From the NCBI RefSeq assembly GCF_014636315.1, contig NZ_BMED01000003.1:186001-250000 (forward strand): 64,000 nt of DNA. The letters are read 5' to 3'. Numbering within the stretch: the stretch's first letter is position 1; each line of letters begins with the position of its first letter. The position numbers were made by a program, and so were the translations under genes. Shown here piece after piece: positions 37,845-47,073 of this stretch. Origin of the DNA: Parundibacterium terreum. GTDB taxonomy: Bacteria; Pseudomonadota; Gammaproteobacteria; Burkholderiales; Burkholderiaceae_D. The notes beneath the pieces were generated by a model. It was given only the letters and a program-made list of their open reading frames with translations. It was not told where the DNA came from and did not search any database.

Positions 37845-39560
37845 ATGCCCCACAATATCTCGCTGATTACAACTGTCGCCGCCGCCTTTGGTTTTGCGCT
37901 GATCCTGGGTTTCATTGCTGTGCGGATGAAGTTGCCGGCATTGGTCGGCTATCTGGTTGCCGGAATTTTGATAGGTCCTGCAACCCCTGGTTATGTTGCC
38001 GATGTGGCGTTGGCTGGCCAGTTGGCTGAAATTGGCGTGATGCTGCTGATGTTTGGAGTGGGCCTGCATTTCTCACTGGATGATTTGCTGTCCGTCAAAC
38101 GCATTGCCTTGCCCGGAGCCATCGTACAGATTATTGTGGCTACCGCGATGGGCGCCGGCGTGGCGAGCTGGTGGGGCTGGAGCCTGGGGGCAGGGATTGT
38201 CTTTGGCCTGGCGCTGTCCGTTGCGAGCACGGTGGTATTGCTGAAAGCGCTGGAGAGTCAGGGCGTGCTTGATTCGGTAAATGGCCGTATAGCAGTGGGC
38301 TGGCTGGTGGTGGAAGACCTGGTAATGGTGCTAGTGCTGGTATTGTTGCCGCCCTTGGCGGCAATGGGCAGCGGATCCACTGCAGGGGCCGAAGGCCCTG
38401 GTATCTGGATGACCCTGGCCAAGACCATGGGGCAGGTCGCCCTGTTTATCGGCTTCATGCTGGTGGTGGGCCGCAAACTTTTCCCTTGGATATTGTGGCA
38501 CGTGGCCCGCACCGGTTCGCGCGAGCTCTTCACTTTGTGCGTGATTGCTGCCGCTGTAGGTATCGCCAGTGCTTCTGCGACGCTGTTCGGCGTATCGTTT
38601 GCACTCGGCGCCTTTTTTGCCGGCATGGTCTTGCGCGAATCAGAGCTGAGCCTGCGTGCAGCCGAAGATTCTTTACCGCTGCAGGATGCGTTTTCCGTAC
38701 TGTTCTTCGTTTCGGTCGGTATGCTGTTCGACCCCATGGTATTGATACAGCAACCTTTGCAGGTATTGGCCGTGGTGGTAATCATTGTCGTCGGTAAATC
38801 GCTCGCGGCCTTTGTGCTGGTCATGTTGTTCCGCTATCCCTTGAACACTGCGCTGACGGTGTCCGCCAGCCTGGCGCAGATAGGGGAATTTTCATTCATT
38901 CTGGCCGGCCTTGGCGTTTCCCTCGGTGTTCTGCCTGTGCAAGGACAGAATCTGATACTGGCCGGCGCCATTATTTCAATTGCGCTGAACTCCATGGTGT
39001 TCAAGCTGATACAGCCCTTGCAGTCCTGGCTGCGCGCACGCTCGCAACTTGCGCGCGATCTGGAGCACAGGGATGATCCGCTGGCCGAATTGCCCGCCAC
39101 CGTCGCTTCCGAGCATTTGTCGGCCCATGTGGTCATCGTTGGCTATGGGCGCGTAGGCAGATATATCAGCGATGCCTTGCGCGCAGAGGGGCATACCGTC
39201 GTCATCGCCGAGCAAAACAGGGAGCTGGTGGATCAGTTGCGCAAGCAGGGCTTGCATGCGGTGGCCGGCGACGCGTCTGAAGCGGGGACGCTGATACAGG
39301 CACACATCGCACGGGCGCGCATGCTGGTCATCAGCCTGCCCGATAGCTTTCATGCAAGGCAGATGATAGAAATTGCAATGACTTTGAATCCTGCAATAGA
39401 AACCGTGGTCAGGACTGCCAGCGAAGAAGAAGCTGCGCTGCTGCAGAAAGAGCGGGCGGGCAAAATTTTTGTCGGCAAGACCGAGCTGGCGCTGAATATG
39501 GCCAACTACATATTGTCAAAAAAATCAGCAAAGGAAGCCGTCGCCAGGTCCGGTCACTAG
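37845..39560 (+). CDS. CPA2-family cation:proton antiporter (KefB/YbaL type)
   Basis: The protein has 571 residues from the ATG at 37845, behind a strong AAGGAGGTGG; upstream in-frame codons lack such a site. About twelve membrane helices form a Na/H-exchanger domain (about 5-385), including the GPATPGYV start region and ALGAFFAGMVLRESELS. A TrkA-N nucleotide-binding domain (about 415-530) begins with HVVIVGYGRVGRYI. This matches YbaL/KefB-like potassium:proton antiporters gated by NAD(H) or glutathione adducts. No KefG-like ancillary gene is adjacent. Ion specificity is inferred. Confidence 0.9.
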   Translation: MPHNISLITTVAAAFGFALILGFIAVRMKLPALVGYLVAGILIGPATPGYVADVALAGQLAEIGVMLLMFGVGLHFSLDDLLSVKRIALPGAIVQIIVATAMGAGVASWWGWSLGAGIVFGLALSVASTVVLLKALESQGVLDSVNGRIAVGWLVVEDLVMVLVLVLLPPLAAMGSGSTAGAEGPGIWMTLAKTMGQVALFIGFMLVVGRKLFPWILWHVARTGSRELFTLCVIAAAVGIASASATLFGVSFALGAFFAGMVLRESELSLRAAEDSLPLQDAFSVLFFVSVGMLFDPMVLIQQPLQVLAVVVIIVVGKSLAAFVLVMLFRYPLNTALTVSASLAQIGEFSFILAGLGVSLGVLPVQGQNLILAGAIISIALNSMVFKLIQPLQSWLRARSQLARDLEHRDDPLAELPATVASEHLSAHVVIVGYGRVGRYISDALRAEGHTVVIAEQNRELVDQLRKQGLHAVAGDASEAGTLIQAHIARARMLVISLPDSFHARQMIEIAMTLNPAIETVVRTASEEEAALLQKERAGKIFVGKTELALNMANYILSKKSAKEAVARSGH

Positions 39561-39803
39561 ACCGGAAAACGACCGGGGCGGATTACCTTGCTTTTCTGCC
39601 CTTCAGACTCGCCCAAATAGAAGAAAATATGTCCTGATGCTGTCATATGGCTGTGGCAAAATGTAATTGCCGCAGCAGACAAATGTACGCTGCTTGCTGG
39701 ACAAGCATGGGCAGATATGGGCAGGCATTGACCGTACAAGCCATATATGCCCGGCCAAGTTTCTTATTGCCGACTATTTTCATAGATACCGATTTCACCA
39801 CGC

Positions 39804-40604
39804 ATGCTGCGCCAGACACGTTTTATTTTCATGCTGCTGATATTTGCGGTAATGCTGGGAGCTCAGGCTGCGTATGCTGCGCCGAGCGGCCCGGACTGCT
39901 CTCGTACACTGACCCTTGGTCTGCACGATCACGGGCTGCTGTATTCGGCCAGGACGGGAACCGGCATAGACAAGGAAATTGCCGACGAGCTGATACGGCG
40001 CAGCGGCTGCAAGATCAATATGACGCTGATGCCGCGTGCCAGGATATGGCAATTGATAGAATCCGGCGCCCTGGATTTCAGCCTGTCCGGTATTGCCAAT
40101 GAAGAGAGAAACAGGTTTGCCAGCTTCGCCTGGTATTTCTCCAACAAGTATTATCTGCTGGTGCGCAAGGACAGCAAGGTCAGGCAATTGTCGGACTTCG
40201 AGGCCGACAGTAATTTGCGTCTGGGTGTCATTCGCGCTTTCCGTTATAGCACCAATGCCAACCGCCTGGTGGATAGCTTGAACGATGCGCAGCGCGTGAC
40301 TTATGCGTCCAGCCTGGACCCTTTGTACAAGGTACTCAGTAGCAATCGCATCCAGGGCATGATCATAGAACCTTTTGATTATTCGCAGGTATCGAATACC
40401 TCGATACGTGAATTTACTTCCATCATAGAGACGAAAGATCCTGCTATCCCGCATGGATTGATCATGTCGAACAAGGCCTTGCCCGTAGAAGAACGCCGTA
40501 AATGGCAGGCGCTGGTCACCGATATGCGCACGGATGGCACGATGCTGCGTATTTTCAAGAAATACTTCGATGCTGATCTGGCAACCGCCATGGTGAATTT
40601 TTGA
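39804..40604 (+). CDS. Periplasmic solute-binding protein (SBP family 3), likely sensor partner of the downstream cyclase
   Basis: The protein has 266 residues. A signal peptide ends near AAYAAPSG (about 25). The mature domain has the family 3 fold features: LTLGLHDHGLLYS at the start, the GTGIDKEIADELIRRSGC helix, MPRARIWQLIESGALDFSLSGI, and later LRLGVIRAFRYS. There is no ABC transporter gene nearby. It is followed after 2 bases by a membrane diguanylate cyclase with a periplasmic CHASE domain, which suggests a ligand-sensing pair. Distant similarity to the orphan protein at 945 is visible in the AxPWARVE/MPRARIW region. The ligand is unknown. Confidence 0.82.
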   Translation: MLRQTRFIFMLLIFAVMLGAQAAYAAPSGPDCSRTLTLGLHDHGLLYSARTGTGIDKEIADELIRRSGCKINMTLMPRARIWQLIESGALDFSLSGIANEERNRFASFAWYFSNKYYLLVRKDSKVRQLSDFEADSNLRLGVIRAFRYSTNANRLVDSLNDAQRVTYASSLDPLYKVLSSNRIQGMIIEPFDYSQVSNTSIREFTSIIETKDPAIPHGLIMSNKALPVEERRKWQALVTDMRTDGTMLRIFKKYFDADLATAMVNF

Positions 40605-40606
40605 GT

Positions 40607-42202
40607 ATGCAATTCCATCGCTTACGCCAGTACGGCCTGGTGCTGCTGGTCTTGTGCATCTCGCTGGCGGTCAGTTTTCTGGCCTGGCAGCATGAAAAAA
40701 ATAACACACTCCTCAATCTGCATGCGTCGCTGGATTTTAATGTGCGCGATGTCAGTGGTCGCATTGAGCAAAGGATGGCGGCTTATGAACAGGTATTGCA
40801 TGGCGTGCAGGGGGTGTACGCTGCCTCCGGCGAAATTACTCGCGCGAACTTTGCCGCCTACGTCAACGCACTGCAACTTGGCGCGGATTACGCCGGGATG
40901 GGGGGAATAGGAGTCGCTACGGCAGTCCCTGCATCGCAAAAAGAGAGCCATATTCTGCAGATGCGCCAGGCCGGATTCGCCGATTACGATATCCGCACGC
41001 AGGGCTTGCATGCGATGTATGTGCCAGTGCTGCAGCTGGAACCATTTGTGGGCCGCAATCTGGAAACCCTGGGGCTGGACCTGTATGCAGACCCGAGGCA
41101 GCGCTCGGCGATGGACAGGGCGCGGGACTCCGGCAATGCCGCTATTTCATCGAAGCTGGTGTTGGCTAAAGACAGGCGCCAGTCGTCCGCTGCCGACACT
41201 GCAGAGTTCCTGATGTACCTGCCCTTGTACAAGGCCGGATCTGCGAACGATACGCCGGCAGAGCGGCTGACGAATATCCGCGGCTGGATTTTTGCGCCAT
41301 TCCGCGTACAGGACATGATGGCCAGCCTGTATGGTGAAAACCAGGCTGCCACCGATGTCCAGATTTATGACGGCGTAGAAACGACGCCTGATACGCTGAT
41401 GTATGATTCCGCGCCTCGCACAGATGGCAAGCGCTTGCAGGCGCATGACCCTGAACGCATCATGGCGACGGAATATGTGACCAACGGCGGCCATACCTGG
41501 ACCATCGTGGTGAATAGCCTGCCGGGATATGACGAGCATATAGGCAAGGACAAGTCCAAATTCATTGCTGCGAGCGGCATCGTGCTGAGCCTGTTGTTGA
41601 CTCTGCTGACCTGGCAACTCGCAACCGGCCGCGAACGTGCGTTGACGCTGGCGCGGGACATGACGCGTGAACTGCGCGCCAGCGAAGCGCGCTTCCGTTA
41701 TCTGGCGCAGTATGATGAGTTGACCGGTTTGCCGAATCGGGCCATGTTCAAGGATCGCCTCCATCATGCAATTTCACAGGCCAGACGCGACAAGACGCAC
41801 ATGGCGCTGATGTATCTGGACCTGGATAATTTCAAGCCGGTCAATGACAGCCTGGGGCACCATGTCGGCGACATGCTGCTGAAAGCCGTTGCCGACAGGA
41901 TGCTGACTTGCGTGCGCGAATCCGATACGGTCGCCCGCATAGGCGGCGACGAATTTGTGGTGCTATTGTCTGTGATTGAGCATGAGCAGGATGCGGTGCT
42001 GGTGGCGGAAAAAATCCGCCACGCGCTGAACCAGCCGTTCGAGGTGGCCGGCGGGCATGTACTGGAAGTTTCTTCCAGCACCGGTATCGTGCTCTATCCC
42101 GAGCACGGCACGGACGAAGTGGAGTTATCCCGCAATGCCGACAATGCAATGTACAAGGCAAAGGAGCTGGGACGCAATATGGTCAGGATGTATCAGCCCT
42201 AG
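40607..42202 (+). CDS. CHASE-GGDEF diguanylate cyclase
   Basis: The protein has 531 residues from the ATG at 40607; a TTG two codons upstream overlaps the previous stop. Residues 8-27 and about 310-330 are membrane helices bracketing a periplasmic CHASE domain (about 40-270) with the VLHGVQGVYAASGEITRANF signature. The C-terminal cyclase has GGDEF at 446-450 and RESD five residues upstream. It makes c-di-GMP from two GTP. Coupled translation with the solute-binding protein suggests shared signalling. There is no EAL domain. Confidence 0.92.
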   Translation: MQFHRLRQYGLVLLVLCISLAVSFLAWQHEKNNTLLNLHASLDFNVRDVSGRIEQRMAAYEQVLHGVQGVYAASGEITRANFAAYVNALQLGADYAGMGGIGVATAVPASQKESHILQMRQAGFADYDIRTQGLHAMYVPVLQLEPFVGRNLETLGLDLYADPRQRSAMDRARDSGNAAISSKLVLAKDRRQSSAADTAEFLMYLPLYKAGSANDTPAERLTNIRGWIFAPFRVQDMMASLYGENQAATDVQIYDGVETTPDTLMYDSAPRTDGKRLQAHDPERIMATEYVTNGGHTWTIVVNSLPGYDEHIGKDKSKFIAASGIVLSLLLTLLTWQLATGRERALTLARDMTRELRASEARFRYLAQYDELTGLPNRAMFKDRLHHAISQARRDKTHMALMYLDLDNFKPVNDSLGHHVGDMLLKAVADRMLTCVRESDTVARIGGDEFVVLLSVIEHEQDAVLVAEKIRHALNQPFEVAGGHVLEVSSSTGIVLYPEHGTDEVELSRNADNAMYKAKELGRNMVRMYQP

Positions 42203-42229
42203 GCCGGCGGCGCTTTTTTGTCCGCAACT

Positions 42230-43066
42230 TTAATTGTGGTTCCCCAGCGATTGTTGCAGACGCTGCACCAGCTCCAGCAATCGCGGCCTGACTTCCGATA
42301 GTAAAAATTCCGGTGCCAGATTAAATGCCGGGCCGCCACAATTCAGCGACACCGGCGCCATGCCTTTTCCAGGTTTGAAAGCAACAGCAATCGCGTTCAC
42401 GTCCTTTTGCCAGCTGCCGAATGAGGTGCAGCAGGCCAGGTCCTGATATTCCTGCAGCGATTGCAGTATGCCGTCGTGCGTGATCTCCCATGCGGATTCA
42501 TCTGCAGCGCGGAGATTGCTCATCAATTGTTCCCTCTCCGCATCCTCCAGTTCTGCCAGATAGGCACGCCCCATCGCGGTTGTTGCCAGCGGTATGCGTG
42601 AACCCACATCAAGACTTAGTGTCAGCGCTGTCTGGCTGCGGCAATTTTCCACATAGATCATGCTCAGCCTGTCATGCATGCCCAGCGATACCATGCCCTG
42701 GGAGAAATCGGCCAGCTCCTGCATCAGCGGCCGCGCCAGTTGGCGCACATCCATCCTGGCCAGCATCGCGCTGCCCAGCGACAGCGATGCGGAACCCAGC
42801 CGGTATTTGGCGCGATGCTCCACATAGTCGAGGTAGCCCAGTTTGGTCAGCGTATAGGTCAGCCGCGAAACGGTGGATTTGGGCAGCCTGCTTCTCTCTG
42901 CGAGCTCCTGATTGCCCAGCAGCCTGTCGCCGGAGCGGAAACAGGACAGGATATCGAGGCCGCGCGCCAGCGCGGTGACGAAATGCCGGTCTTCTTTTGC
43001 GTTGCTGGCATTGCTGGCTTTGCCGGCGCTGCGGCCGTCCGATGCAGTCAGTATCTTATCCATCAT
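42230..43066 (-). CDS. IclR-family transcriptional regulator
   Basis: The protein has 278 residues. The start is Asn/Ala-rich, then a winged helix (about 28-90; LARGLDILSCF, SRLPKSTVSRLTYTLTKLGYL) and the IclR effector domain (about 100-275) follow. It is divergent from two acyl-CoA dehydrogenase genes, and a perfect 25-bp palindrome lies in the spacer, so it probably controls them in response to a carboxylate or acyl-CoA-derived ligand. It converges with the diguanylate cyclase gene across 27 bp. Confidence 0.92.
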   Translation of the reverse strand: MMDKILTASDGRSAGKASNASNAKEDRHFVTALARGLDILSCFRSGDRLLGNQELAERSRLPKSTVSRLTYTLTKLGYLDYVEHRAKYRLGSASLSLGSAMLARMDVRQLARPLMQELADFSQGMVSLGMHDRLSMIYVENCRSQTALTLSLDVGSRIPLATTAMGRAYLAELEDAEREQLMSNLRAADESAWEITHDGILQSLQEYQDLACCTSFGSWQKDVNAIAVAFKPGKGMAPVSLNCGGPAFNLAPEFLLSEVRPRLLELVQRLQQSLGNHN

Positions 43067-43151
43067 CTTTGCTTATATTGAAATAGGGATTGCTTATTTG
43101 TGCGCTTGACATAGCTTATCAGAGCAAATACAGTTTATCCATATTTCGGAA

Positions 43152-43176
43152 TTAAATTCTGCATTGCAGAATTTAA
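43152..43176. promoter_or_regulatory. Perfect 25-bp palindrome, candidate IclR operator
   Basis: TTAAATTCTGCA and TGCAGAATTTAA flank a single T. It sits between the divergent IclR and acyl-CoA dehydrogenase genes, 59 bp before the latter. Size and symmetry suit an IclR-type dimer site. Confidence 0.65.
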
Positions 43177-43234
43177 AAATCATCAGGTGAACCTTGCCGA
43201 AACGGCAAGCTTGTTGTGTCAAAGACGAGGGCTT

Positions 43235-44431
43235 ATGAATCTTAATTTCACAGCGGAAGAGCAGGGCTTCAGGCGGCAAGTCAGGGAGTTTGTTGCGAAA
43301 TCATTGCCGGCCGATATCCAGCATAAAGTAGTGAACGGGCTGATCCTGGAACGCTACGATTACGTGCGCTGGCAGGCCGCCTTGCATGAGCAGGGCTGGG
43401 GAGGCTCTTCCTGGGCCAGCGAGTTTGGCGGCACAGGCTGGTCTGCTGTACAAAAATACATCTTTGAAGAAGAGTGCGCGGCTGCCGGCGCGCCCCGCAT
43501 TATCCCCTTCGGCGTGAAAATGGTAGCGCCTGTGATCATGGCGTTCGGTTCAGCGGCGCAGCAACAGCGGTTTTTGCCCAATATTTTATCCGGGCAGGAA
43601 TGGTGGTGCCAGGGCTACTCTGAACCCGGTTCGGGTTCGGACCTGGCTTCGGTAAAAACGACGGCGGTCAGGGACGGCGATGCATACATCGTCAATGGAC
43701 AGAAAACCTGGACTACCCAAGCCCAGTACGCCGACTGGATCTTTTGCCTGGTCCGTACCGACACTGAAGTAAAACCGCAGCGCGGCATTTCCTTCCTTCT
43801 GATTGACATGAAGTCGCCAGGCATTACCGTGCGCCCCATTATCACGATGGATGGCGCGCATGAGGTGAATGAGGTCTGGCTGGAAAACGTGCGGGTCCCG
43901 GCCGAGAATCTGGTCGGCCAGGAAAACCAGGGCTGGACTTATGCCAAATTCCTGCTGGGCCACGAGCGCACCAATATCGCCGGCATAGGCATCGCCAAGC
44001 GCGAACTGGCCAGGCTGAAACGTATTGCCGCGCTGGAAATGAAAAACGGCAAGCCGCTGATCAAGGATCCCTTGTTCTCTGCGCGGATAGCTCAGATAGA
44101 GATAGATTTGGTGGCACTGGAGATTACCAATCTGCGCGTACTGTCGGCAGAGGAGCAGAGGCGTGCGCCGGGCCCCGAAGCGTCGATATTGAAAATCAAG
44201 GGGACTGAAATCCAGCAGGCCATCACCGAGTTGCTGACCCAGGCCGTCGGCAGCTATGCACTGCCTTTGCGGCGCGAGGCGATGGCGGCCGGCTATCAGG
44301 GCGAAATGGCCGGGCCCTTCTATGCGACGCCACTGGCTGCCAATTACCTGAACATGCGCAAGCTGTCGATTTATGGCGGCTCGAACGAGATACAAAAAAA
44401 TATCATCGCGCAGATGATCCTGGGGCTTTAA
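43235..44431 (+). CDS. Acyl-CoA dehydrogenase, PimC-like large subunit
   Basis: The protein has 398 residues from the ATG at 43235 (MNLNFTAEEQ), behind GAGGG; a GTG at 43187 lies too near the palindrome. FAD-binding signatures are present: CQGYSEPGSGSDLASV and NGQKTWTTQAQ. It resembles the large subunit of pimeloyl-CoA dehydrogenase-type heteromers. The C-terminal motif reads YGGSNEIQ where medium-chain enzymes have YEGT, so the usual catalytic Glu is missing there; related enzymes use a Glu elsewhere. It probably pairs with the next gene in dicarboxyl- or fatty acyl-CoA degradation. Confidence 0.88.
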   Translation: MNLNFTAEEQGFRRQVREFVAKSLPADIQHKVVNGLILERYDYVRWQAALHEQGWGGSSWASEFGGTGWSAVQKYIFEEECAAAGAPRIIPFGVKMVAPVIMAFGSAAQQQRFLPNILSGQEWWCQGYSEPGSGSDLASVKTTAVRDGDAYIVNGQKTWTTQAQYADWIFCLVRTDTEVKPQRGISFLLIDMKSPGITVRPIITMDGAHEVNEVWLENVRVPAENLVGQENQGWTYAKFLLGHERTNIAGIGIAKRELARLKRIAALEMKNGKPLIKDPLFSARIAQIEIDLVALEITNLRVLSAEEQRRAPGPEASILKIKGTEIQQAITELLTQAVGSYALPLRREAMAAGYQGEMAGPFYATPLAANYLNMRKLSIYGGSNEIQKNIIAQMILGL

Positions 44432-44484
44432 GAGCATAGAACCTAAAACTTCAGACATCAGCCCGGAACGACAAGGAAGCAATC

Positions 44485-45627
44485 ATGGATTTCAGTTATA
44501 GCGAAGAGCAGCAAATGCTGCTGGATACAACGCGGCGCTTTATCGGCAAGGAATACAGCTTTGATGCGCGCAGGGGTTTCAGGCAGCAGCCTGAAGGATA
44601 CAGCCGCGATATCTGGCAAGGTTTTGCCGATCTCGGTTTGCTGGCAATTAATATCTCCGAGGAGCACGGAGGCATGGGAGGCGGGCCGCTGGAGACCATG
44701 CTGGTCATGTCGGCGCTGGGCGAGGGGCTGGTGCTGGAGCCCTATCTGGCCAGTGCTGTAATGGCTAGCAAAGCAGTGGCGCTGCTCGGCAATCCGCAGC
44801 AATGCGCAAGCCTGCTGCCGGCGCTGGCAAGCGGTGAACAAATAGCGGTGCTGGCCCACGACGAACCCTCCACCCGCTACGACTGGAAAGCCGTTACGAC
44901 GCAGGCGTGGCCGCTGGGTGATGGCTTTGTGCTGACCGGACATAAAAGCATGCTGCCGCATGGCTCATCCGCGGATATCCTGCTGGTCAGTGCCCGCTTG
45001 CCGGCCGGCGGACAATCGGGGCAACCAGGGAGGCTGGCAGTATTTGCGATTCCTCGCAATATGCCCGGTTTGCGTCAGTTGCCCTATGCAACGGTGGACG
45101 GCGTGCCAGCCTGTGAACTCTGGCTGGAGCAGGTGTTTGTGCCGGCTGCCTTGATGCTGGATGCGCTAGAAGATGCGGAGGCTGCAGTGGGCAGGGTATT
45201 GGACTTTGGCCTGGCCGCGATCTGCGCCGAGGCGGTAGGTGCGTTGGATAAGCTGCTGGCGGCAACGATACAGTACACCAAGGACCGCAAGCAGTTTGGT
45301 ACGCCTATCGCAAAATTTCAGGCACTGCAACACAGGATGGCTGACATGGTGCTGCATATAGAACAGGCGCGCTCGATGAGTTATCTGGCTGCAGTCCGCA
45401 GCGAGGAAGCGGATGCTGCGGCGCGCAGCGCAGCGCTGTCTGCGGCCAAGGTCGTGATAGGACAGGCCTGTCGTTTTGTCGGCCAGCAGGCTGTGCAACT
45501 GCATGGCGGCATGGGGGTGACCGATGAGCTGGACGTCAGCCATTACTTCAAGCGCCTGATGGCGATAGAACTGCAATTCGGCAGCACCGATCACCATCTG
45601 GAGCAATACGCACGGCAGCTTGCCTGA
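44485..45627 (+). CDS. Acyl-CoA dehydrogenase, PimD-like small subunit
   Basis: The protein has 380 residues. The N-terminal helical part begins MDFSYSEEQQMLLDTTRRF, a central region carries TGHKSMLPHGSSAD, and the C-terminal domain has TKDRKQFGTPIAKFQALQHRMADM and QAVQLHGGMGVTDEL. It is related to, but clearly different from, the gene 53 bp upstream, as expected for the second subunit of a two-gene acyl-CoA dehydrogenase. The C-terminal catalytic loop of canonical enzymes is not present. The substrate is unknown; control by the IclR protein is inferred. Confidence 0.87.
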   Translation: MDFSYSEEQQMLLDTTRRFIGKEYSFDARRGFRQQPEGYSRDIWQGFADLGLLAINISEEHGGMGGGPLETMLVMSALGEGLVLEPYLASAVMASKAVALLGNPQQCASLLPALASGEQIAVLAHDEPSTRYDWKAVTTQAWPLGDGFVLTGHKSMLPHGSSADILLVSARLPAGGQSGQPGRLAVFAIPRNMPGLRQLPYATVDGVPACELWLEQVFVPAALMLDALEDAEAAVGRVLDFGLAAICAEAVGALDKLLAATIQYTKDRKQFGTPIAKFQALQHRMADMVLHIEQARSMSYLAAVRSEEADAAARSAALSAAKVVIGQACRFVGQQAVQLHGGMGVTDELDVSHYFKRLMAIELQFGSTDHHLEQYARQLA

Positions 45628-45633
45628 GCCGAT

Positions 45634-46974
45634 TTACAAGTCGTTGAAGACCCGCTGGTACAGGGTGGCATAGTCCGGGTGCTGGCGTAGTTCTGCGTTG
45701 GCTGGGTCATGCAGCAGTACCGGCAGCAAGCCGCAATGGGCCTCTGCAGCGCTTTGTACCAGCGCCATTGCATGATCGGGCCGGTTCAATACCAGTAAGC
45801 TGGCGGCATGCATGGCATGGATGCAGGCATTGCCTTTGCCGCAGTTGGTGCAGATTGCGATGATTTCCAGCGCCTCATCTTCTTTCCCTGCCTTGGCCAG
45901 CACATAAGACAGGATGGATGGCGCCAATGTCATTGCGGAGGGCGACAGCGCTAGTTTCCAGGCATGCTCCACCAGCTCCACTAGCGCCTCTTGCGGTTGC
46001 AGGAATGCGCGGAAGGCGAGCAGGTAGAGCTCGGCCATATCGTTTCCCGGTGACAGTTCGCAAGCAGCCTGTGCCTCCCGCAAGGCCCCATCCATATCGC
46101 CCACATGCGCATATGCCCTGGCCAGGGTGACGCGTAGCAGTACCGAGTAGGGATGTAGGCGGACGGCCTGCTGCAGTGCCAGGGATGCCGCGCCTGCCTG
46201 ACCGGTTGCCAGCAGATGCCAGCCATAATGGAAATTGGTGTCTGCATCATGCGGATTGTCGCGCAATGCCCGCTCGAAGGCAGTGCGGGATTCGCGGAAA
46301 CGCCAGGTTCTATCCAGTAGATAGGCTCGTGCCGAGTGCAAGCCCGCCACCTCGGGCGCGAATTGCTCCGCTGTGTCCAGATGTTGCAATCCCTCTTGTA
46401 TCAAATTAATTTCGGTAGCGACACCCCAGCTATTGCCTCCAGCCAGGCATTCTGCCAGAGCTACCCTGGCCGGAGCGTAGCCGGGCGCCTGCTCTATCGT
46501 CTCGCGCAGAATCTTCCCCGCCTGCGCCAGCGAGGCCGGCGTGCGCTGCAGGTAGAGATTGCGGGCAAACATCAGGGCCTCCGTCAATTGCGGCGAGCCC
46601 TGGGCTGCCGACAACAGGCGCTGGTGCCCGCTTGCAGCGGATGCCTTTGATGGACTCTGTGGTAGCTCCAGACGATAACCGCGGCCATAGCTGGATTCAA
46701 TGCGAATATCTTTCGCCGGCTCTCCAATGTCCCGCAAAATCTGGCGCAAGCGGTGTATGCAGCGGGTCAGACTTTCATCCGACATGCCATGCTCGGGCCA
46801 TACCCTTTCTGCAAAGCTATCCTTGCTGACCACCGACGGTGAACTGCTCAGCAGCAGATGCAGCACGGCCTGCTCTTTCGGCGGCAGCGCCAGTATCTCC
46901 TGTCCCAGGTAAACGTAACCGTCGTCCCCGGCAATCAGGGCGGCGGATTTGTGAGGGCTGGACATGGCTGCCAT
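45634..46974 (-). CDS. Winged-helix (OmpR-type) regulator with TPR domain, HilA/CadC-like
   Basis: The protein has 446 residues. The N-terminal Trans_reg_C winged helix (about 20-110) has LALPPKEQAVLHLLLSS, DSFAERVWPEHGMSDESLTRCIHRLRQIL and YGRGYRLEL. The remainder (about 125-440) is helical with tetratricopeptide-like repeats (RTAFERALRDNPHDADTNFHYGWHLL). There is no membrane helix, so it resembles HilA more than CadC. It is divergent from a secreted serine hydrolase gene and probably regulates it. The ligand or partner is unknown. It converges on the acyl-CoA dehydrogenase genes 6 bp apart. Confidence 0.82.
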   Translation of the reverse strand: MAAMSSPHKSAALIAGDDGYVYLGQEILALPPKEQAVLHLLLSSSPSVVSKDSFAERVWPEHGMSDESLTRCIHRLRQILRDIGEPAKDIRIESSYGRGYRLELPQSPSKASAASGHQRLLSAAQGSPQLTEALMFARNLYLQRTPASLAQAGKILRETIEQAPGYAPARVALAECLAGGNSWGVATEINLIQEGLQHLDTAEQFAPEVAGLHSARAYLLDRTWRFRESRTAFERALRDNPHDADTNFHYGWHLLATGQAGAASLALQQAVRLHPYSVLLRVTLARAYAHVGDMDGALREAQAACELSPGNDMAELYLLAFRAFLQPQEALVELVEHAWKLALSPSAMTLAPSILSYVLAKAGKEDEALEIIAICTNCGKGNACIHAMHAASLLVLNRPDHAMALVQSAAEAHCGLLPVLLHDPANAELRQHPDYATLYQRVFNDL

Positions 46975-47022
46975 CAGGATTTGATCAGGATATGAAAAAG
47001 CATGACGTCTATGATCTCACGA

Positions 47023-47037
47023 AGCGGCCATGCCGCT
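47023..47037. promoter_or_regulatory. Short palindrome in the divergent spacer
   Basis: AGCGGC and GCCGCT flank CAT, between the regulator and the hydrolase gene. It is a possible operator; evidence is the dyad alone. Confidence 0.25.
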
Positions 47038-47073
47038 ATTCAAAAAGATAAAACCAACAGAAACAGGAGACTT

